Below are positions 45,856 to 56,872 of a stretch of 64,000 nt of DNA, in pieces. The stretch's first letter is position 1. Every line of letters begins with the position of its first letter. The notes below the pieces were generated by a model. It was given only the letters and a program-made list of their open reading frames with translations. It did no database searches and had not been told where the DNA came from. This DNA is from Pseudomonas sp. M30-35 (GTDB lineage: Bacteria; Pseudomonadota; Gammaproteobacteria; Pseudomonadales; Pseudomonadaceae). The translations under genes and the position numbers were made by a program. Where the stretch lies: assembly GCF_002163625.1 (NCBI RefSeq), contig NZ_CP020892.1, positions 248,001-312,000 of the forward strand, written 5' to 3'.

Positions 45856-46680
45856 TCAGGGCAATGCTTTAGGCTCGGCGCTGCTAATTGGCTCTTGCGA
45901 TGCGTAAATGCAGCGGTCGCGGCCATCGCGTTTGGCCTGCAACAAGGCTGCGTCTGCTCGGTTGAGCGTTTGTGAGTAGCTTTCATCGCTTTGGTGCTCT
46001 GCTACGCCGAAGCTGGCAGACACGCTCAGCAGCTCAGTGCTGACCCGTACAGCCAGTGTGCGCAGGCCGTTGCGCACGCGCTCAATAACCAGCTCTGCCG
46101 CGCTCAAATCGGTGTCGGGCAACAGAATCAGGAACTCTTCGCCGCCCCAGCGTCCGCAAAGGTCATAGCCACGCACCTCGGCCTGTAATACGCGAGCTAT
46201 CTCTTCGAGCATGCGGTCGCCGATATCGTGACCCCAGGTGTCGTTAATTTGTTTGAAGTGGTCTACGTCAACCATCGCCAAGACAAATGTCTTGTTTTGG
46301 CGGGTGGCCCTGGCAACCTCTTCCTTGAGCCGTTCAATCAACATCCGGCGATTGGCCAGGGAGGTCAGTGGGTCGCGGTTGGAGGCTTCTTTCAGGGCGA
46401 GGTTGAGGTCGCGCATCATTTGTTGGTAGCGGTCAGAAATACGCGCGACTTTTTCCAGTTTGCGCAGTTGCTTGTTATAGCGCTCGGACAACGACAGGTT
46501 TTGCTCGCGAGCCAGAGATTGATAGCCATCAGAGATTCGCGCAATACGTTCGATGCGACCTAGATGCTCAATATTCTGCTGGTGCAGGCGCTGCAGTGCA
46601 TCACGTAGTGGGTGATCCGCATAAGCAGGATCAGCCAGCAGGCTTTCTATCAGCAGATCTAGGTCGCGCTCGCGGTTCAT
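45856..46680 (-). CDS. siaD: Diguanylate cyclase SiaD
   Basis: 274 residues. The N-terminal 95 residues are helical and coiled-coil-like with two repeated segments (RIARISDGYQSLAR and KVARISDRYQQMMR), the part that in P. aeruginosa binds SiaC. The GGDEF domain starts near 100 (RDPLTSLANRRML), with active site WGGEEF and an intact inhibitory RxxD (RGYD) five residues before it. It makes c-di-GMP, is activated by unphosphorylated SiaC and drives aggregation and biofilm. It is the last gene of siaABCD, 3 bases after siaC. Confidence 0.92.
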   Translation of the reverse strand: MNRERDLDLLIESLLADPAYADHPLRDALQRLHQQNIEHLGRIERIARISDGYQSLAREQNLSLSERYNKQLRKLEKVARISDRYQQMMRDLNLALKEASNRDPLTSLANRRMLIERLKEEVARATRQNKTFVLAMVDVDHFKQINDTWGHDIGDRMLEEIARVLQAEVRGYDLCGRWGGEEFLILLPDTDLSAAELVIERVRNGLRTLAVRVSTELLSVSASFGVAEHQSDESYSQTLNRADAALLQAKRDGRDRCIYASQEPISSAEPKALP

Positions 46681-46683
46681 ACC

Positions 46684-47064
46684 TTACTCGTCTAACGTGC
46701 TGATAGTGAACGCAAATGTACAGTCTTCCCGGAACTCTTCAGCGAGTTCCGCGACACGCTCGTTACGGCTGTCGTAAAGCCAGGTGACACTCACTTCCCG
46801 GCCCTGGTTATGCGCCTCTTCAAGCAGGTCGAAGATGTCCATCATGGCTTTGATCGAACTGGTATTGAGGTACAAAAGCCTTAGTTGTAGTGCTAGAGGG
46901 CGAGGTTCTTGCCCCAAAAAACGCTCAACCCATTGAATGACCTGATCGTACAGCTCAAAAGAGTTCTCGGGATAAGAATCGCCTTGCATTGCCAGCACAC
47001 CAGCTACCCAGTCACCATGAATGGCCGGGGTAGATTGGGTGCTAGCGATATTAAGTTCGCTCAT
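46684..47064 (-). CDS. siaC: SiaC, activator of SiaD (DUF1987)
   Basis: 126 residues, the same length as P. aeruginosa SiaC. The phosphorylation threonine is in place as T68 (YLNTSSIKAM). SiaB phosphorylates and SiaA dephosphorylates this residue; the unmodified form stimulates SiaD. It starts 24 bases after siaB. Confidence 0.93.
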   Translation of the reverse strand: MSELNIASTQSTPAIHGDWVAGVLAMQGDSYPENSFELYDQVIQWVERFLGQEPRPLALQLRLLYLNTSSIKAMMDIFDLLEEAHNQGREVSVTWLYDSRNERVAELAEEFREDCTFAFTISTLDE

Positions 47065-47088
47065 GGTTTTACTCTCAATATCCTTATT

Positions 47089-47631
47089 TCAAATGACCAC
47101 GCTAAGACTGAAAAAAGCTCTGCCGTCTTGTTGCTCGCGCAAGCTGGTGCGCAGGGGGACGCTGGATTTACGGGCAATATCCAGTAAACCAAGGCCCGCA
47201 CCACTACTGGCACCTTCTTCGCGCGGTTTGCGCAGCTGTTCTTTATAGGCGGCTTTGAGCTGAACTTTGTCTAGCGTAGATAATCGTGCGACAAAGTCGA
47301 CCAGCTTCCGGCCGTCGTCAAGCGATACCAGGTTACCTGCCGACACTACATAGCGGCCTTCTTCATCGCGCGAAATGGCTACGGTGGCAGAGGCGTCTTG
47401 GTCACTAAAACCCTTCTGGGTCGCATAATGCCTGATGTTTTGCGTCATCTCGATGTAAACCGCAAATACGTCCATTGCCGCCGAAGGTTTGGCTTGTTCA
47501 GCCTGCATATAATTACGCAGTGCGTTGCCGATTTCTTCGATCAAGCTGCGTGATATCGGGCCATTGAAGCAAAGCATGACGCGCTGGCGATTGTAGCTTT
47601 CACGCATTGCAAGTAGGTCTAACGATTCCAT
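47089..47631 (-). CDS. siaB: SiaB, SiaC-specific protein kinase
   Basis: 180 residues, a GHKL-type kinase fold (DUF6272): N-box YIEMTQNIRHYA and glycine box SSGAGLGLLDIA. In P. aeruginosa it phosphorylates SiaC and so lowers SiaD activity. It lies 79 bases after siaA in the same operon. The length and motif spacing match the family. Confidence 0.92.
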   Translation of the reverse strand: MESLDLLAMRESYNRQRVMLCFNGPISRSLIEEIGNALRNYMQAEQAKPSAAMDVFAVYIEMTQNIRHYATQKGFSDQDASATVAISRDEEGRYVVSAGNLVSLDDGRKLVDFVARLSTLDKVQLKAAYKEQLRKPREEGASSGAGLGLLDIARKSSVPLRTSLREQQDGRAFFSLSVVI

Positions 47632-47710
47632 AGGCGCCCTTGTTATTGTCTGCTCTCATGAATATGAGGGGAGCTTATCGGTCCGCCTCTTTCTACCCGG
47701 CATTTCAATT

Positions 47711-49708
47711 TTACAGCTGGCTGTTCTGGTCGAAGCGAAAGGACAGCACGGTGATGTCATCACGTTGCGGCAACTCGCCTTGATACTCTGCGAGTATTGC
47801 TGCAAATAGTTCAGCTTGCTCAGCTAACGGTAATCGGCCATGTTTTTTCAGCATAGCGGTGAACCGCTTATTGCCAAATCCGAAGCCATGTTCGCCGCCC
47901 GCCTGGTCGAGAAATCCGTCAGTGCACATGTAGTAGGTCCAGCCTGGGCTTAATGCCAGCTCGATGTTCTGGTATTCGCCTTTACGTTTGTCACCCAACG
48001 CTCTGCGACCACCACGCAACTCCTGGACCGCTTCGCCGTCAGTGGCAAACAGGCCAATCTTGGCCCCAGCAAATAATAGTTTGTTGTGGCTGGGATTAAC
48101 CCAGACCAAACCGGCATCGGTATTGGTGGCCAGTGCACGAGATAATTGTGCGTCACCCAGCATGCCCCGCAGCGCCAGGTCTGTTTCGCGCAAAATAGCC
48201 GCAGGATCATCCTCGCCAGCAACACCAATAGCGTGGTCGATAGCCGCGCGGGCGAGCATGGTCATCAGCGCCCCAGGGACACCGTGACCTGCGCAGTCGA
48301 AGACGCCGAGCAAATAGCCGTTGGGGTGTTCGCGATACACATAAAAGTCGCCACCGACCGTATCGCGAGGCTGCCAAAGGACAAACTGCCGCTGACCGAG
48401 CGACGCACTGAGCTGGCGATCTGGCAGAATCGCACGTTGGATCAAGCTGGCGTAGTCGATTGAGTCATCAATCTTCTTATGTGCTGCGACCATCTCCTGG
48501 TTTGCCTGCTCCAGCGCATGGGTACGCTCTTGCACTTTGCCTTCCAGTTCTCGTGTGTGCTGCAACACTTGATCAGCCATGCTCGAAAATGCTTGAGTCA
48601 GCTCGCCAATTTCATCGTTACGAGCATCGGGAAGTGGCTCCTCATAATGGCCAGCAGCAATGGCCAAAGCGGATCGGCGTAGCCCCTTGATTGGTCTTAC
48701 CACCAAGCTTTCAACGGCGTAGGCAAAGCCTAGTAAAAGCACGGCAAGCAGGGCGACAAAGCTGATCAGCAGTAACCATAACCAGCGGCTATCGACGACA
48801 TTGGCAGCCTGCAGGTCAACCGAGGTCATGACATACCACTTGAGTGGTTCGATGTAGGTAAGTGCCAGCAAACGCGGCTTGCCGTTAACCATCGCGTCCA
48901 TGGTTTTGACCCGATTCGGTTCGGTTAGCGCCTGCAGCATGATCTGGCGCAGCAATTGGCGATCGTCGCGATTACTCAGGTATTCGAAGATGTCGTGGCC
49001 GTTTACTGCGTTGCTGTTTACTGCGTAATTATTCTTAGGTTGCGCCTGAATAATGCCATCGTGATTAAACAGCATCGGCGTGATGCCCGGTTCGGTTCTG
49101 GCGAACAGCTCATCAATAAAGGGTTTGAGGCTCAACTCGCTGCCAGTGATGCCGAGAAGGTTGTTCTGCGCATCGCGAACCCGCACGTTGAAGCGGATCT
49201 TGCTGGCGTTATGCTGCTCGTCTACCTCAATGCTAAGGCTGTAGTCGGTTGGGTCTTCACGCAGGGCAAAGTACCAAGCGTCTTTCGGATCATTTGCGCT
49301 GAGGGTGTAACGGCGTATCTGACTGACTGGGCTGTTTTCATCGTTGCGATAAAGGTTCAGTGATGAGTCAACAATGATGAAATAGGACTTATCCAGAAAA
49401 TCGCTGCGAAAACCTTCAGCCTCATCAAAAAAACGCGTTCGGTGTACCGAGATGCTTTCGTCTTGCAGCCACAGCCGGGTGCCGAGGGAATTAGCCAAGC
49501 GTTTTGATAATGCCAATTCACGGCTTAAGGGCGCCGCAATTTGCTGACGATGGAGGAGGGTGAAGTTACGTGCGTAGGCTTCACCAAAATGACCACGAAT
49601 ATCGCCAAGCGCGCGCCAGCCAAAAAGTGCTGCCGGTACAAGTGCAATAGCGCATGCAAGCAAGACTGCGAGCGCAGACTTACTCCGTAATCCCCATTTT
49701 GCAGCCAT
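47711..49708 (-). CDS. siaA: SiaA, membrane PP2C-type phosphatase
   Basis: 665 residues. An N-terminal membrane helix (about 12-32), a periplasmic dCache-like sensor (about 40-300), a second helix (about 308-330), HAMP (about 332-385), a coiled coil and a C-terminal SpoIIE/PP2C phosphatase domain (GGDFYVYREHPNGYLLGVFD, GHGVPGALMTMLA, CTDGFLDQAGG). It removes phosphate from SiaC in response to an outside signal, reported as detergent or carbon source in P. aeruginosa. First gene of the operon; AAGGA lies upstream. Confidence 0.93.
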   Translation of the reverse strand: MAAKWGLRSKSALAVLLACAIALVPAALFGWRALGDIRGHFGEAYARNFTLLHRQQIAAPLSRELALSKRLANSLGTRLWLQDESISVHRTRFFDEAEGFRSDFLDKSYFIIVDSSLNLYRNDENSPVSQIRRYTLSANDPKDAWYFALREDPTDYSLSIEVDEQHNASKIRFNVRVRDAQNNLLGITGSELSLKPFIDELFARTEPGITPMLFNHDGIIQAQPKNNYAVNSNAVNGHDIFEYLSNRDDRQLLRQIMLQALTEPNRVKTMDAMVNGKPRLLALTYIEPLKWYVMTSVDLQAANVVDSRWLWLLLISFVALLAVLLLGFAYAVESLVVRPIKGLRRSALAIAAGHYEEPLPDARNDEIGELTQAFSSMADQVLQHTRELEGKVQERTHALEQANQEMVAAHKKIDDSIDYASLIQRAILPDRQLSASLGQRQFVLWQPRDTVGGDFYVYREHPNGYLLGVFDCAGHGVPGALMTMLARAAIDHAIGVAGEDDPAAILRETDLALRGMLGDAQLSRALATNTDAGLVWVNPSHNKLLFAGAKIGLFATDGEAVQELRGGRRALGDKRKGEYQNIELALSPGWTYYMCTDGFLDQAGGEHGFGFGNKRFTAMLKKHGRLPLAEQAELFAAILAEYQGELPQRDDITVLSFRFDQNSQL

Positions 49709-49978
49709 ACGCTATGTCCTTTAGCCGCGGAGCTTTTGTGAGCTACGCGCTTTATAAATAGTGTTGGCGGTAGACCGGCAATTATAGCGTTTGCTTGAAA
49801 GTCGCAAATCTCTGGCTTAGAGACGTAGATCACAAATAAGTGATGCAGTTGGGCGGAAATGCGACAGGTTTTTGGATAAAAGAGCTTTGTGCGTCAGTTA
49901 CAAGTGACGGATGAAAAACTCATCCACCTTTGCATCTGTCCGAAAGGGTTGGCATCCAGCGGCGTGCAGGTGCGCTAA
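49709..49978. other. Intergenic region upstream of siaA and downstream of modC
   Basis: It should hold the siaABCD promoter reading left. No hairpin terminator for modC or clear operator was recognised. Confidence 0.35.
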
Positions 49979-51112
49979 TCAGTCTGCGCTGAGCAGTGAT
50001 ACTGACTTGATTTGCAGCCACACCTGTTGCTGCGGCCAGAGCTTTAGCTTGTCGAACGAATAGCGGGTGATTCGCGCCACAATTTGTTCATCGCCCACCG
50101 TCGCATGGACCAGCACCTGAGCTTGATCCTCAACCGTCACGGTGCTGATGATCTGTGCTGGAATCAGGTTGAGAATACTGCTGGCATCGGCTTTTTGCAG
50201 GCTGATACTGACGTCCCGCGCCTTAATCTTGACCCTTACCGGTTGGCCATTTTCAAGCATCGAGTGAGGCAGTTTAAGTAGGCTATCGCTGCCGTTTAAG
50301 CGAATACTCAGCAACTGATAAGTCTCGTCGTAGTGGTTGACGTGCCCATCAACCACCGCTTCGGCGTCAGCCTCGAAAATAAACGGTAAATCATCACGGA
50401 TCAGCGTCTGCTTTAGCGGGCCAGCGGCTTGTACCTGACCTTCTTCGAGTACGACCAGGTGGTCAGCCAAACGGCCAATTTCATCTGCGGAATGGCTGAC
50501 ATAGATGACTGGAATCTGCAGCTCTGCATGCAGACGCTCCAGATACGGCAGTACTTCAGATTTGCGCTTGGGGTCGAGCGCGGCCAAGGGTTCGTCCATC
50601 AATAGCAACTCGGGGCTACACAGTAGCGCCCGGGCGATGGCCACGCGTTGCCGTTCACCGCCCGAGAGTTTGTCGGGCATGCGTTGTAGCAAATGGCTGA
50701 TGCCGAGCAACTCGACGGCTTGCTGCAGAGGGACTTTGCGCTGCTCGCGAGCGATACGTTTCAAGCCGTATTGAAGATTGCCCTGCACACTCAGGTGCGG
50801 AAACAAATTAGCATCCTGGAAGACGTAGCCAATCGCGCGTTTATGAGGCGGTATGAACACGCCATTTTGGCTGTCTTGCCAGACTTCGCCATTGACCTTC
50901 AGATACCCCACCTCGGGTTTTTCCAACCCGGCAAAGCAACGCAGGCAACTGGTTTTCCCTGACCCTGAGTGGCCAAAAAAACCAGTGACGCCGGCGCCTG
51001 GAAGTTGTAAATCAACATCCAAAGTAAAGCTGCTGTGGGCAAGTTTGAAGCGCGCTTGAATAGGCCCGCAACCCGAGGCCTCTGCTTTATCCAGCGCGGA
51101 GTGCTTGCTCAT
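49979..51112 (-). CDS. modC: Molybdate ABC transporter ATPase
   Basis: 377 residues. Walker A is GHSGSGKTS, the signature [15 protein letters not shown] and Walker [13 protein letters not shown]. The C-terminal mop/TOBE-like molybdate-binding domain is at about 305-370 ([23 protein letters not shown]). It energises molybdate uptake with ModB and ModA. It overlaps modB by 4 bases. The N-terminal 17 residues extend slightly beyond typical ModC. Confidence 0.93.
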   Translation of the reverse strand: MSKHSALDKAEASGCGPIQARFKLAHSSFTLDVDLQLPGAGVTGFFGHSGSGKTSCLRCFAGLEKPEVGYLKVNGEVWQDSQNGVFIPPHKRAIGYVFQDANLFPHLSVQGNLQYGLKRIAREQRKVPLQQAVELLGISHLLQRMPDKLSGGERQRVAIARALLCSPELLLMDEPLAALDPKRKSEVLPYLERLHAELQIPVIYVSHSADEIGRLADHLVVLEEGQVQAAGPLKQTLIRDDLPFIFEADAEAVVDGHVNHYDETYQLLSIRLNGSDSLLKLPHSMLENGQPVRVKIKARDVSISLQKADASSILNLIPAQIISTVTVEDQAQVLVHATVGDEQIVARITRYSFDKLKLWPQQQVWLQIKSVSLLSAD

Positions 51113-51792
51113 GATTGCCAGCTCTTATTCGTCTGGCGGCTAGAGTACAGCGCGAGCAGCACAACAAACGAAAACAGCAGCATTCCACCCGCCAGCCAAT
51201 GCGCCTGAGCGTATTGCAGGGTTTCGACATGATTGTAGATTTGCACTGACACAACCTGGGTCCTGTTTGGAATATTGCCGCCAATCATCAGCACCACGCC
51301 AAACTCACCGACTGTGTGCGCAAACCCTAAAATCGAGGCCGTAATAAAGCCCGGGCGTGCCAGCGGAATGACCACTGAGAAGAATGTATCCAGCTTGCTT
51401 GCGCGCAGTGTCGCCGCGGCTTCAAGGGGAGCATTACCAATCGACTCGAAGGCATTTTGCAGGGGTTGCACAACAAAAGGCAGCGAGTAAAACACTGAGC
51501 CGATCACCAGCCCGGTAAAGCTGAATGTCAAAATCCCCAGCCCCAGACTTTCCGTGAGTTGGCCGATGTAACCATTGGGACCGAGGGCAATAAGCAAATA
51601 AAAGCCGATAACGGTCGGTGGTAATACCAGCGGCAATGCGACGATGGCGCCAATGGGGCGTTTTAACCATGAGTGTGTTCGTGCCAGCCACCAAGCGATT
51701 GGCGTGCCAATGAGTAGCAATAGCACGGTGGTTAGCGATGCCAGTTCAAGGGTTAGCCAAATGGCGCTCAGGTCGTCTTTGCTAAGGGGCAT
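51109..51792 (-). CDS. modB: Molybdate ABC transporter permease
   Basis: 227 residues with five membrane helices and the permease signature [23 protein letters not shown] that contacts Mod[20 protein letters not shown] is typical of molybdate/sulfate permeases. It lies between modA (16 bases) and modC (overlap 4). Confidence 0.93.
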   Translation of the reverse strand: MPLSKDDLSAIWLTLELASLTTVLLLLIGTPIAWWLARTHSWLKRPIGAIVALPLVLPPTVIGFYLLIALGPNGYIGQLTESLGLGILTFSFTGLVIGSVFYSLPFVVQPLQNAFESIGNAPLEAAATLRASKLDTFFSVVIPLARPGFITASILGFAHTVGEFGVVLMIGGNIPNRTQVVSVQIYNHVETLQYAQAHWLAGGMLLFSFVVLLALYSSRQTNKSWQS

Positions 51793-51808
51793 TACGCTGG
51801 CTCAGGTC

Positions 51809-52636
<828 letters not shown>

Positions 52637-52687
52637 TTATTTCCAGTGTAAGCGTCGGCCAACGGTCAGACGTCCATATTCTAAGCG

Positions 52688-52716
52688 TGGTCATCTGCGT
52701 TTCATCAGTCTGTCAT
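52688..52716 (+). promoter_or_regulatory. Pho box (three PhoB half-sites) upstream of pit
   Basis: Three 7-base half-sites at exact 11-base steps, TGGTCAT (52688), GTTTCAT (52699) and CTGTCAT (52710), each followed by a 4-base spacer, match the PhoB consensus CTGTCAT. An AT-rich stretch (AATAAATTAT, from about 52725) follows at -10 distance. The pit gene starts 76 bases downstream of the last half-site. Confidence 0.7.
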
Positions 52717-52792
52717 CTCCAGCGGAATAAATTATTAGCCAAAACGACCTCCCCACAATGGGGCACAGGCGCTTTAGTCTGGAGAGATAAAA

Positions 52793-54397
52793 ATGGCAGG
52801 CTCCCCAACATCCAGTAGCGTTAACGCTACTCCTGTAAGCGGTATCTCGAAAATTAGTGTGGCATTCGCTGCCATGCTGGTAGCGGTCACGTTGTATTTT
52901 ATGGTTTGGGGGCTTGAGTACACCCACAGCAACTATGCGTTTTTATTCATTCTGGCGACGTTGTTCGGCATTTTTATGGCCTTCAACATCGGCGGTAACG
53001 ATGTCGCTAACTCCTTCGGTACCAGCGTCGGCGCGGGCACTCTGACAATACGTCAGGCATTGATGGTGGCAGCGGTATTTGAGGTCAGCGGTGCTGTAAT
53101 CGCGGGTGGTGAAGTAACCTCAACCATCCGCGGCGGCATTGTTGATTTGGGTGGCATGGCGGTTTCGCCGATGGACTTTGTTTACATCATGATGTCGGCG
53201 TTGATCGCGGCGGGCGTCTGGTTGCTGTACGCGACCAAAAAGGGTTATCCCGTCTCAACCACTCACTCGATCATTGGGGCGATTGTCGGCAGCTCGATCG
53301 CCTTGGGCATCTTGATGAATGGCACCGAGTCGGCGCTGGCCTTGGTGCAGTGGGGCAAAATCGGTCAAATCGCTATTTCCTGGGTGCTCTCGCCGCTACT
53401 GGGTGGCGCTGTAGCGTATCTGCTGTACTCGCAGATTAAAAAATACATCCTCACTTATAACGACGAAGCTGAAAGCCAAATAAAGCAGATCCGCGAAGAA
53501 AAGCGCGACCATCAGCGTCGGCATAAAGAAGCATTTGAGCGGCTCTCGGAGATCCAGAAAATCTCTTACACCCACGCCATGACGCGCGACATGCAAGTGG
53601 TCTATGACCGTGATTTCCAAGCTGAAGATCTGGAGTCTGATTACTACCGCGACCTGCAGAAAATCGAGAGTAAACGCGGCCAGTTGCGTACCCACAATGC
53701 GCTCGAAACCTGGGTGCCGATGATTGCCGCGCTCGGCGCGGTGGTTATCTCTTCAATGCTGCTGTTCAAGGGCTTGAAGAACATGAACCTGGGTCTCAGC
53801 ACACTCAACAGCTACCTGATTATGGTGATGATTGGCGCGCTGGTTTGGCTGGCTACCTTTATCTTCGCCAAAACCCTGAAATCTGAGTCGCTGAGCCGGG
53901 CGACTTTCGTCATGTTCAGCTGGATGCAGGTGTTTACCGCTTGTGGCTTCGCCTTCAGCCATGGTTCCAACGACATCGCTAACGCCATTGGCCCCTTTGT
54001 GGCGATTCTTGAAGTGCTGCGCACCGGCGCCATCGGTTCTGAAGCCGCTATACCAACGGCGGCAATGATTACCTTCGGCGTCGCCTTGATTGCTGGCTTG
54101 TGGTTCATCGGCAAGGAAGTGATTCAAACCGTTGGCCACAACCTCACGGCATTACACCCCGCTTCGGGATTTTCCGCTGAGCTGGCGGCCGCGGCCGTGG
54201 TGATGCTGGCCTCGGTAATGGGCTTGCCGGTATCGAGCACGCACATTCTGATTGGTGCGGTACTGGGTATTGGTTTGGTTAACCGGCAAACCAACTGGGG
54301 ATTGATGAAACCGATTGCACTGGCGTGGGTGATCACTTTGCCTGCGGCTGCAGTTCTTGCCGCGGTCGCCTTTCTTGCCTTGCGAAGCATCTTCTGA
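52793..54397 (+). CDS. pit: Inorganic phosphate transporter, Pit family
   Basis: 534 residues. The two Pit half-repeats are plain: [22 protein letters not shown] near 65 and [21 protein letters not shown] near 385, with [12 protein letters not shown] and [12 protein letters not shown] closing each half. About ten membrane helices. Between them is a long charged cytosolic insert (about 215-305; [20 protein letters not shown]) of coiled-coil type. It takes up phosphate (or metal-phosphate) with protons. GGAGAG lies before the ATG. The Pho box and the downstream PPK2 link it to phosphate starvation and polyphosphate. Confidence 0.9.
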   Translation: MAGSPTSSSVNATPVSGISKISVAFAAMLVAVTLYFMVWGLEYTHSNYAFLFILATLFGIFMAFNIGGNDVANSFGTSVGAGTLTIRQALMVAAVFEVSGAVIAGGEVTSTIRGGIVDLGGMAVSPMDFVYIMMSALIAAGVWLLYATKKGYPVSTTHSIIGAIVGSSIALGILMNGTESALALVQWGKIGQIAISWVLSPLLGGAVAYLLYSQIKKYILTYNDEAESQIKQIREEKRDHQRRHKEAFERLSEIQKISYTHAMTRDMQVVYDRDFQAEDLESDYYRDLQKIESKRGQLRTHNALETWVPMIAALGAVVISSMLLFKGLKNMNLGLSTLNSYLIMVMIGALVWLATFIFAKTLKSESLSRATFVMFSWMQVFTACGFAFSHGSNDIANAIGPFVAILEVLRTGAIGSEAAIPTAAMITFGVALIAGLWFIGKEVIQTVGHNLTALHPASGFSAELAAAAVVMLASVMGLPVSSTHILIGAVLGIGLVNRQTNWGLMKPIALAWVITLPAAAVLAAVAFLALRSIF

Positions 54398-54422
54398 CGC
54401 TGTCTAACCCTGAGGATCTGTC

Positions 54423-55346
54423 ATGACTGATAATTTGAATCTGGATTTCGCCGAGCAAGCCTCGCGCCTGCATGCCGATATTCTTGACAGTTTTGATGAA
54501 GAGCTTGAGATGGAGTTTGACGATGTTCGTCTCGATCCCATTCTCAAAGAGTTAGGGCATGAGGCGCCGGTCGGCATGGATCGGCGTGTGTATCTGCGCG
54601 AGCTGCTGCGCCTGCAGTCCGAGCTGGTCAAATTGCAGGAATGGGTTGTCGAGCAAAAACTCAAAGTCGTGGTGCTGTTTGAGGGCCGTGATGCGGCCGG
54701 TAAGGGCGGCGCAATCAAGCGTATTACCCAGCGCTTGAACCCGCGTGTATGTCGTGTTGCAGCCTTGCCTGCACCGAGTGAGCGTGAGCGCAGCCAATGG
54801 TATTTCCAGCGTTATACGGCGCATTTGCCCGCAGCCGGTGAAATGGTCCTGTTCGACCGTAGTTGGTACAACCGCGCGGGTGTTGAGCGAGTCATGGGCT
54901 TTTGTAATGACGCCGAGTACGAAGAGTTCTATCGCAGCGTTCCAGAGTTTGAACGCATGCTGATTCGCTCAGGGGTTATCTTGGTCAAATACTGGTTTTC
55001 GATTACCGATGACGAACAATATCGGCGGTTTTTGATGCGTATTCATGACCCGCTCAAGCAATGGAAACTGTCGCCAATGGATCTGGAGTCCCGCCGCCGC
55101 TGGGAGGATTACACCCGCGCCAAGGAAGAAATGCTTAGCCGTACGCATACCGAGCAAGCGCCTTGGTGGATCGTTGAGGCCGACGATAAAAAACGTGCAC
55201 GGCTCAATTGTATTCAGCACCTGTTGACGCAGATCCCATATGGCCAAACCGAGCAGCCGGAGGTGGTGCTGCCCGCTCGGGTCTATAATGCAGACTATCT
55301 GCGCTCTCCGGTTCCGCAGGAGATGCTGGTGCCGCAGGTATACTGA
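54423..55346 (+). CDS. ppk2: Polyphosphate kinase 2 (PPK2)
   Basis: 307 residues. Walker A GRDAAGKGG (88-96), Walker B/lid FDRSWYNRAGVERVMGF (144-160) and KYWFSITDDEQYRRF fit PPK2. It transfers phosphate between polyphosphate and nucleotides. The N-terminal acidic extension (1-50) and length are those of the single-domain class. It starts 25 bases after pit, so the two are probably one Pho-regulated operon. Confidence 0.93.
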   Translation: MTDNLNLDFAEQASRLHADILDSFDEELEMEFDDVRLDPILKELGHEAPVGMDRRVYLRELLRLQSELVKLQEWVVEQKLKVVVLFEGRDAAGKGGAIKRITQRLNPRVCRVAALPAPSERERSQWYFQRYTAHLPAAGEMVLFDRSWYNRAGVERVMGFCNDAEYEEFYRSVPEFERMLIRSGVILVKYWFSITDDEQYRRFLMRIHDPLKQWKLSPMDLESRRRWEDYTRAKEEMLSRTHTEQAPWWIVEADDKKRARLNCIQHLLTQIPYGQTEQPEVVLPARVYNADYLRSPVPQEMLVPQVY

Positions 55347-55450
55347 CTTTATATTCGTCTGACTTTGGCTTCGTTGGTGACGTTTTCACGCAGCCTGTTT
55401 AGCAGTGGTTTTTTGTCTGCCCGTAATTTATGACGGCTAATAAGGGGTCT

Positions 55451-56803
55451 ATGTCTTCCTCGTCAACCGCACGCCAAGCGCCTGAATCCGTCAGCCTGTT
55501 TGAGGCATTCCGTTTCTGGCTGAAGCTGGGGTTGATCAGCTTTGGTGGCCCGGCCGGGCAAATTTCAATCATGCATGAGGAGCTGGTGGTGCGGCGTCGC
55601 TGGCTGTCCGAGCGACGATTTCTGCACGCACTCAATTACTGCATGATGCTGCCGGGGCCAGAGGCTCAGCAGTTGGCGACCTATATCGGCTGGCTAATGC
55701 ATCGAACCTGGGGCGGTGTGATTGCTGGGGCACTGTTTATCCTGCCGTCGTTGATTATCCTGATCCTGTTGTCCTGGCTATACATTGCCTTTGGCGACTT
55801 ACCGCTGGTTGCCGGGGTGTTCTACGGGATTAAACCGGCGGTCACCGCCATTGTTATTCAGGCGGCCTATCGAATAGGTTCACGAACCCTGACCAACCCG
55901 GCACTCTGGGTAATCGCCGTGGCTGCGTTTTTGGCGATTTTTGCGTTCAATGTTGCCTTTCCGTTGATTGTTTTAGGCGCCGCGGTGACTGGCTACTTTG
56001 CCGGGCGTTTCTGGCCGCACTGGTTTAGCTCCAGGGGCAGTCATGGTGAGGCTAAACAGGCGGGGCTTGGCGCCTTGATTGACGATCACACGCCTACACC
56101 GTCGCATGCCCGCTTTTCAGTGACAGGTTTAATCAAGTTAGGATTTATTGGTGCTTTGCTTTGGCTACTGCCAATGGCGCTGCTGATACTTACATTTGGT
56201 TGGGATGGCACGCTGACGCAAATGGCGTGGTTCTTCACCAAGGCGGCGCTGCTGACATTTGGTGGCGCCTATGCGGTGTTGCCCTATGTCTACCAAGGCG
56301 CGATCGCTCAGTATGGCTGGCTGACGCCGTCACAGATGATTGATGGCCTGGCCCTGGGTGAAACCACGCCAGGGCCGCTGATCATGGTCGTTGCCTTTGT
56401 TGGTTTTATTGGCGCCTATGTGCAGCAGGTATTTGGTGCCGAACAGATGTTTCTGGCTGGAGCGGTAGCGGCAATACTGGTCAGTTGGTTTACCTTTTTG
56501 CCATCGTTCTTATTTATTCTGGCTGGCGGGCCACTGGTTGAATCGACTCATAACCAGTTGCAATTCACCGCGCCACTGACTGCAATAACTGCTGCGGTGG
56601 TTGGGGTAATTCTTAACTTGGCGCTATTTTTTGCCTATCACGTTCTCTGGCCGCAAGGCTTAAGCGTAGCGTTCGACTGGCCGTCGGCGTTAATAACCGC
56701 CGCAGCAGCTGTGGCGCTGCTGCGCTATAAACGTGGTGTTATTCAGGTAATTGCGCTGAGTGCCTGTTGCGGGCTGCTGGTGCATCTGCTTCGCGTAAGT
56801 TAG
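55451..56803 (+). CDS. chrA: Chromate transporter ChrA
   Basis: A 450-residue two-domain CHR protein: FWLKLGLISFGGPAGQISIM with MLPGPEAQQLATYIGW in the first half, and FFTKAALLTFGGAYAVLPYV with LALGETTPGPLIMVVAFVG in the second. About ten membrane helices. It exports chromate. The start at 55451 has AAGGGG just upstream; the ATG at 55430 has none. It is separate from the pit-ppk2 unit by 100 bases. Confidence 0.9.
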   Translation: MSSSSTARQAPESVSLFEAFRFWLKLGLISFGGPAGQISIMHEELVVRRRWLSERRFLHALNYCMMLPGPEAQQLATYIGWLMHRTWGGVIAGALFILPSLIILILLSWLYIAFGDLPLVAGVFYGIKPAVTAIVIQAAYRIGSRTLTNPALWVIAVAAFLAIFAFNVAFPLIVLGAAVTGYFAGRFWPHWFSSRGSHGEAKQAGLGALIDDHTPTPSHARFSVTGLIKLGFIGALLWLLPMALLILTFGWDGTLTQMAWFFTKAALLTFGGAYAVLPYVYQGAIAQYGWLTPSQMIDGLALGETTPGPLIMVVAFVGFIGAYVQQVFGAEQMFLAGAVAAILVSWFTFLPSFLFILAGGPLVESTHNQLQFTAPLTAITAAVVGVILNLALFFAYHVLWPQGLSVAFDWPSALITAAAAVALLRYKRGVIQVIALSACCGLLVHLLRVS

Positions 56804-56872
56804 CAGTGGCTCTGTACTCGATTGCACCGGGCTATCAACCGGCAACGGTTTAACTCACATGGAGAGTTTCTG

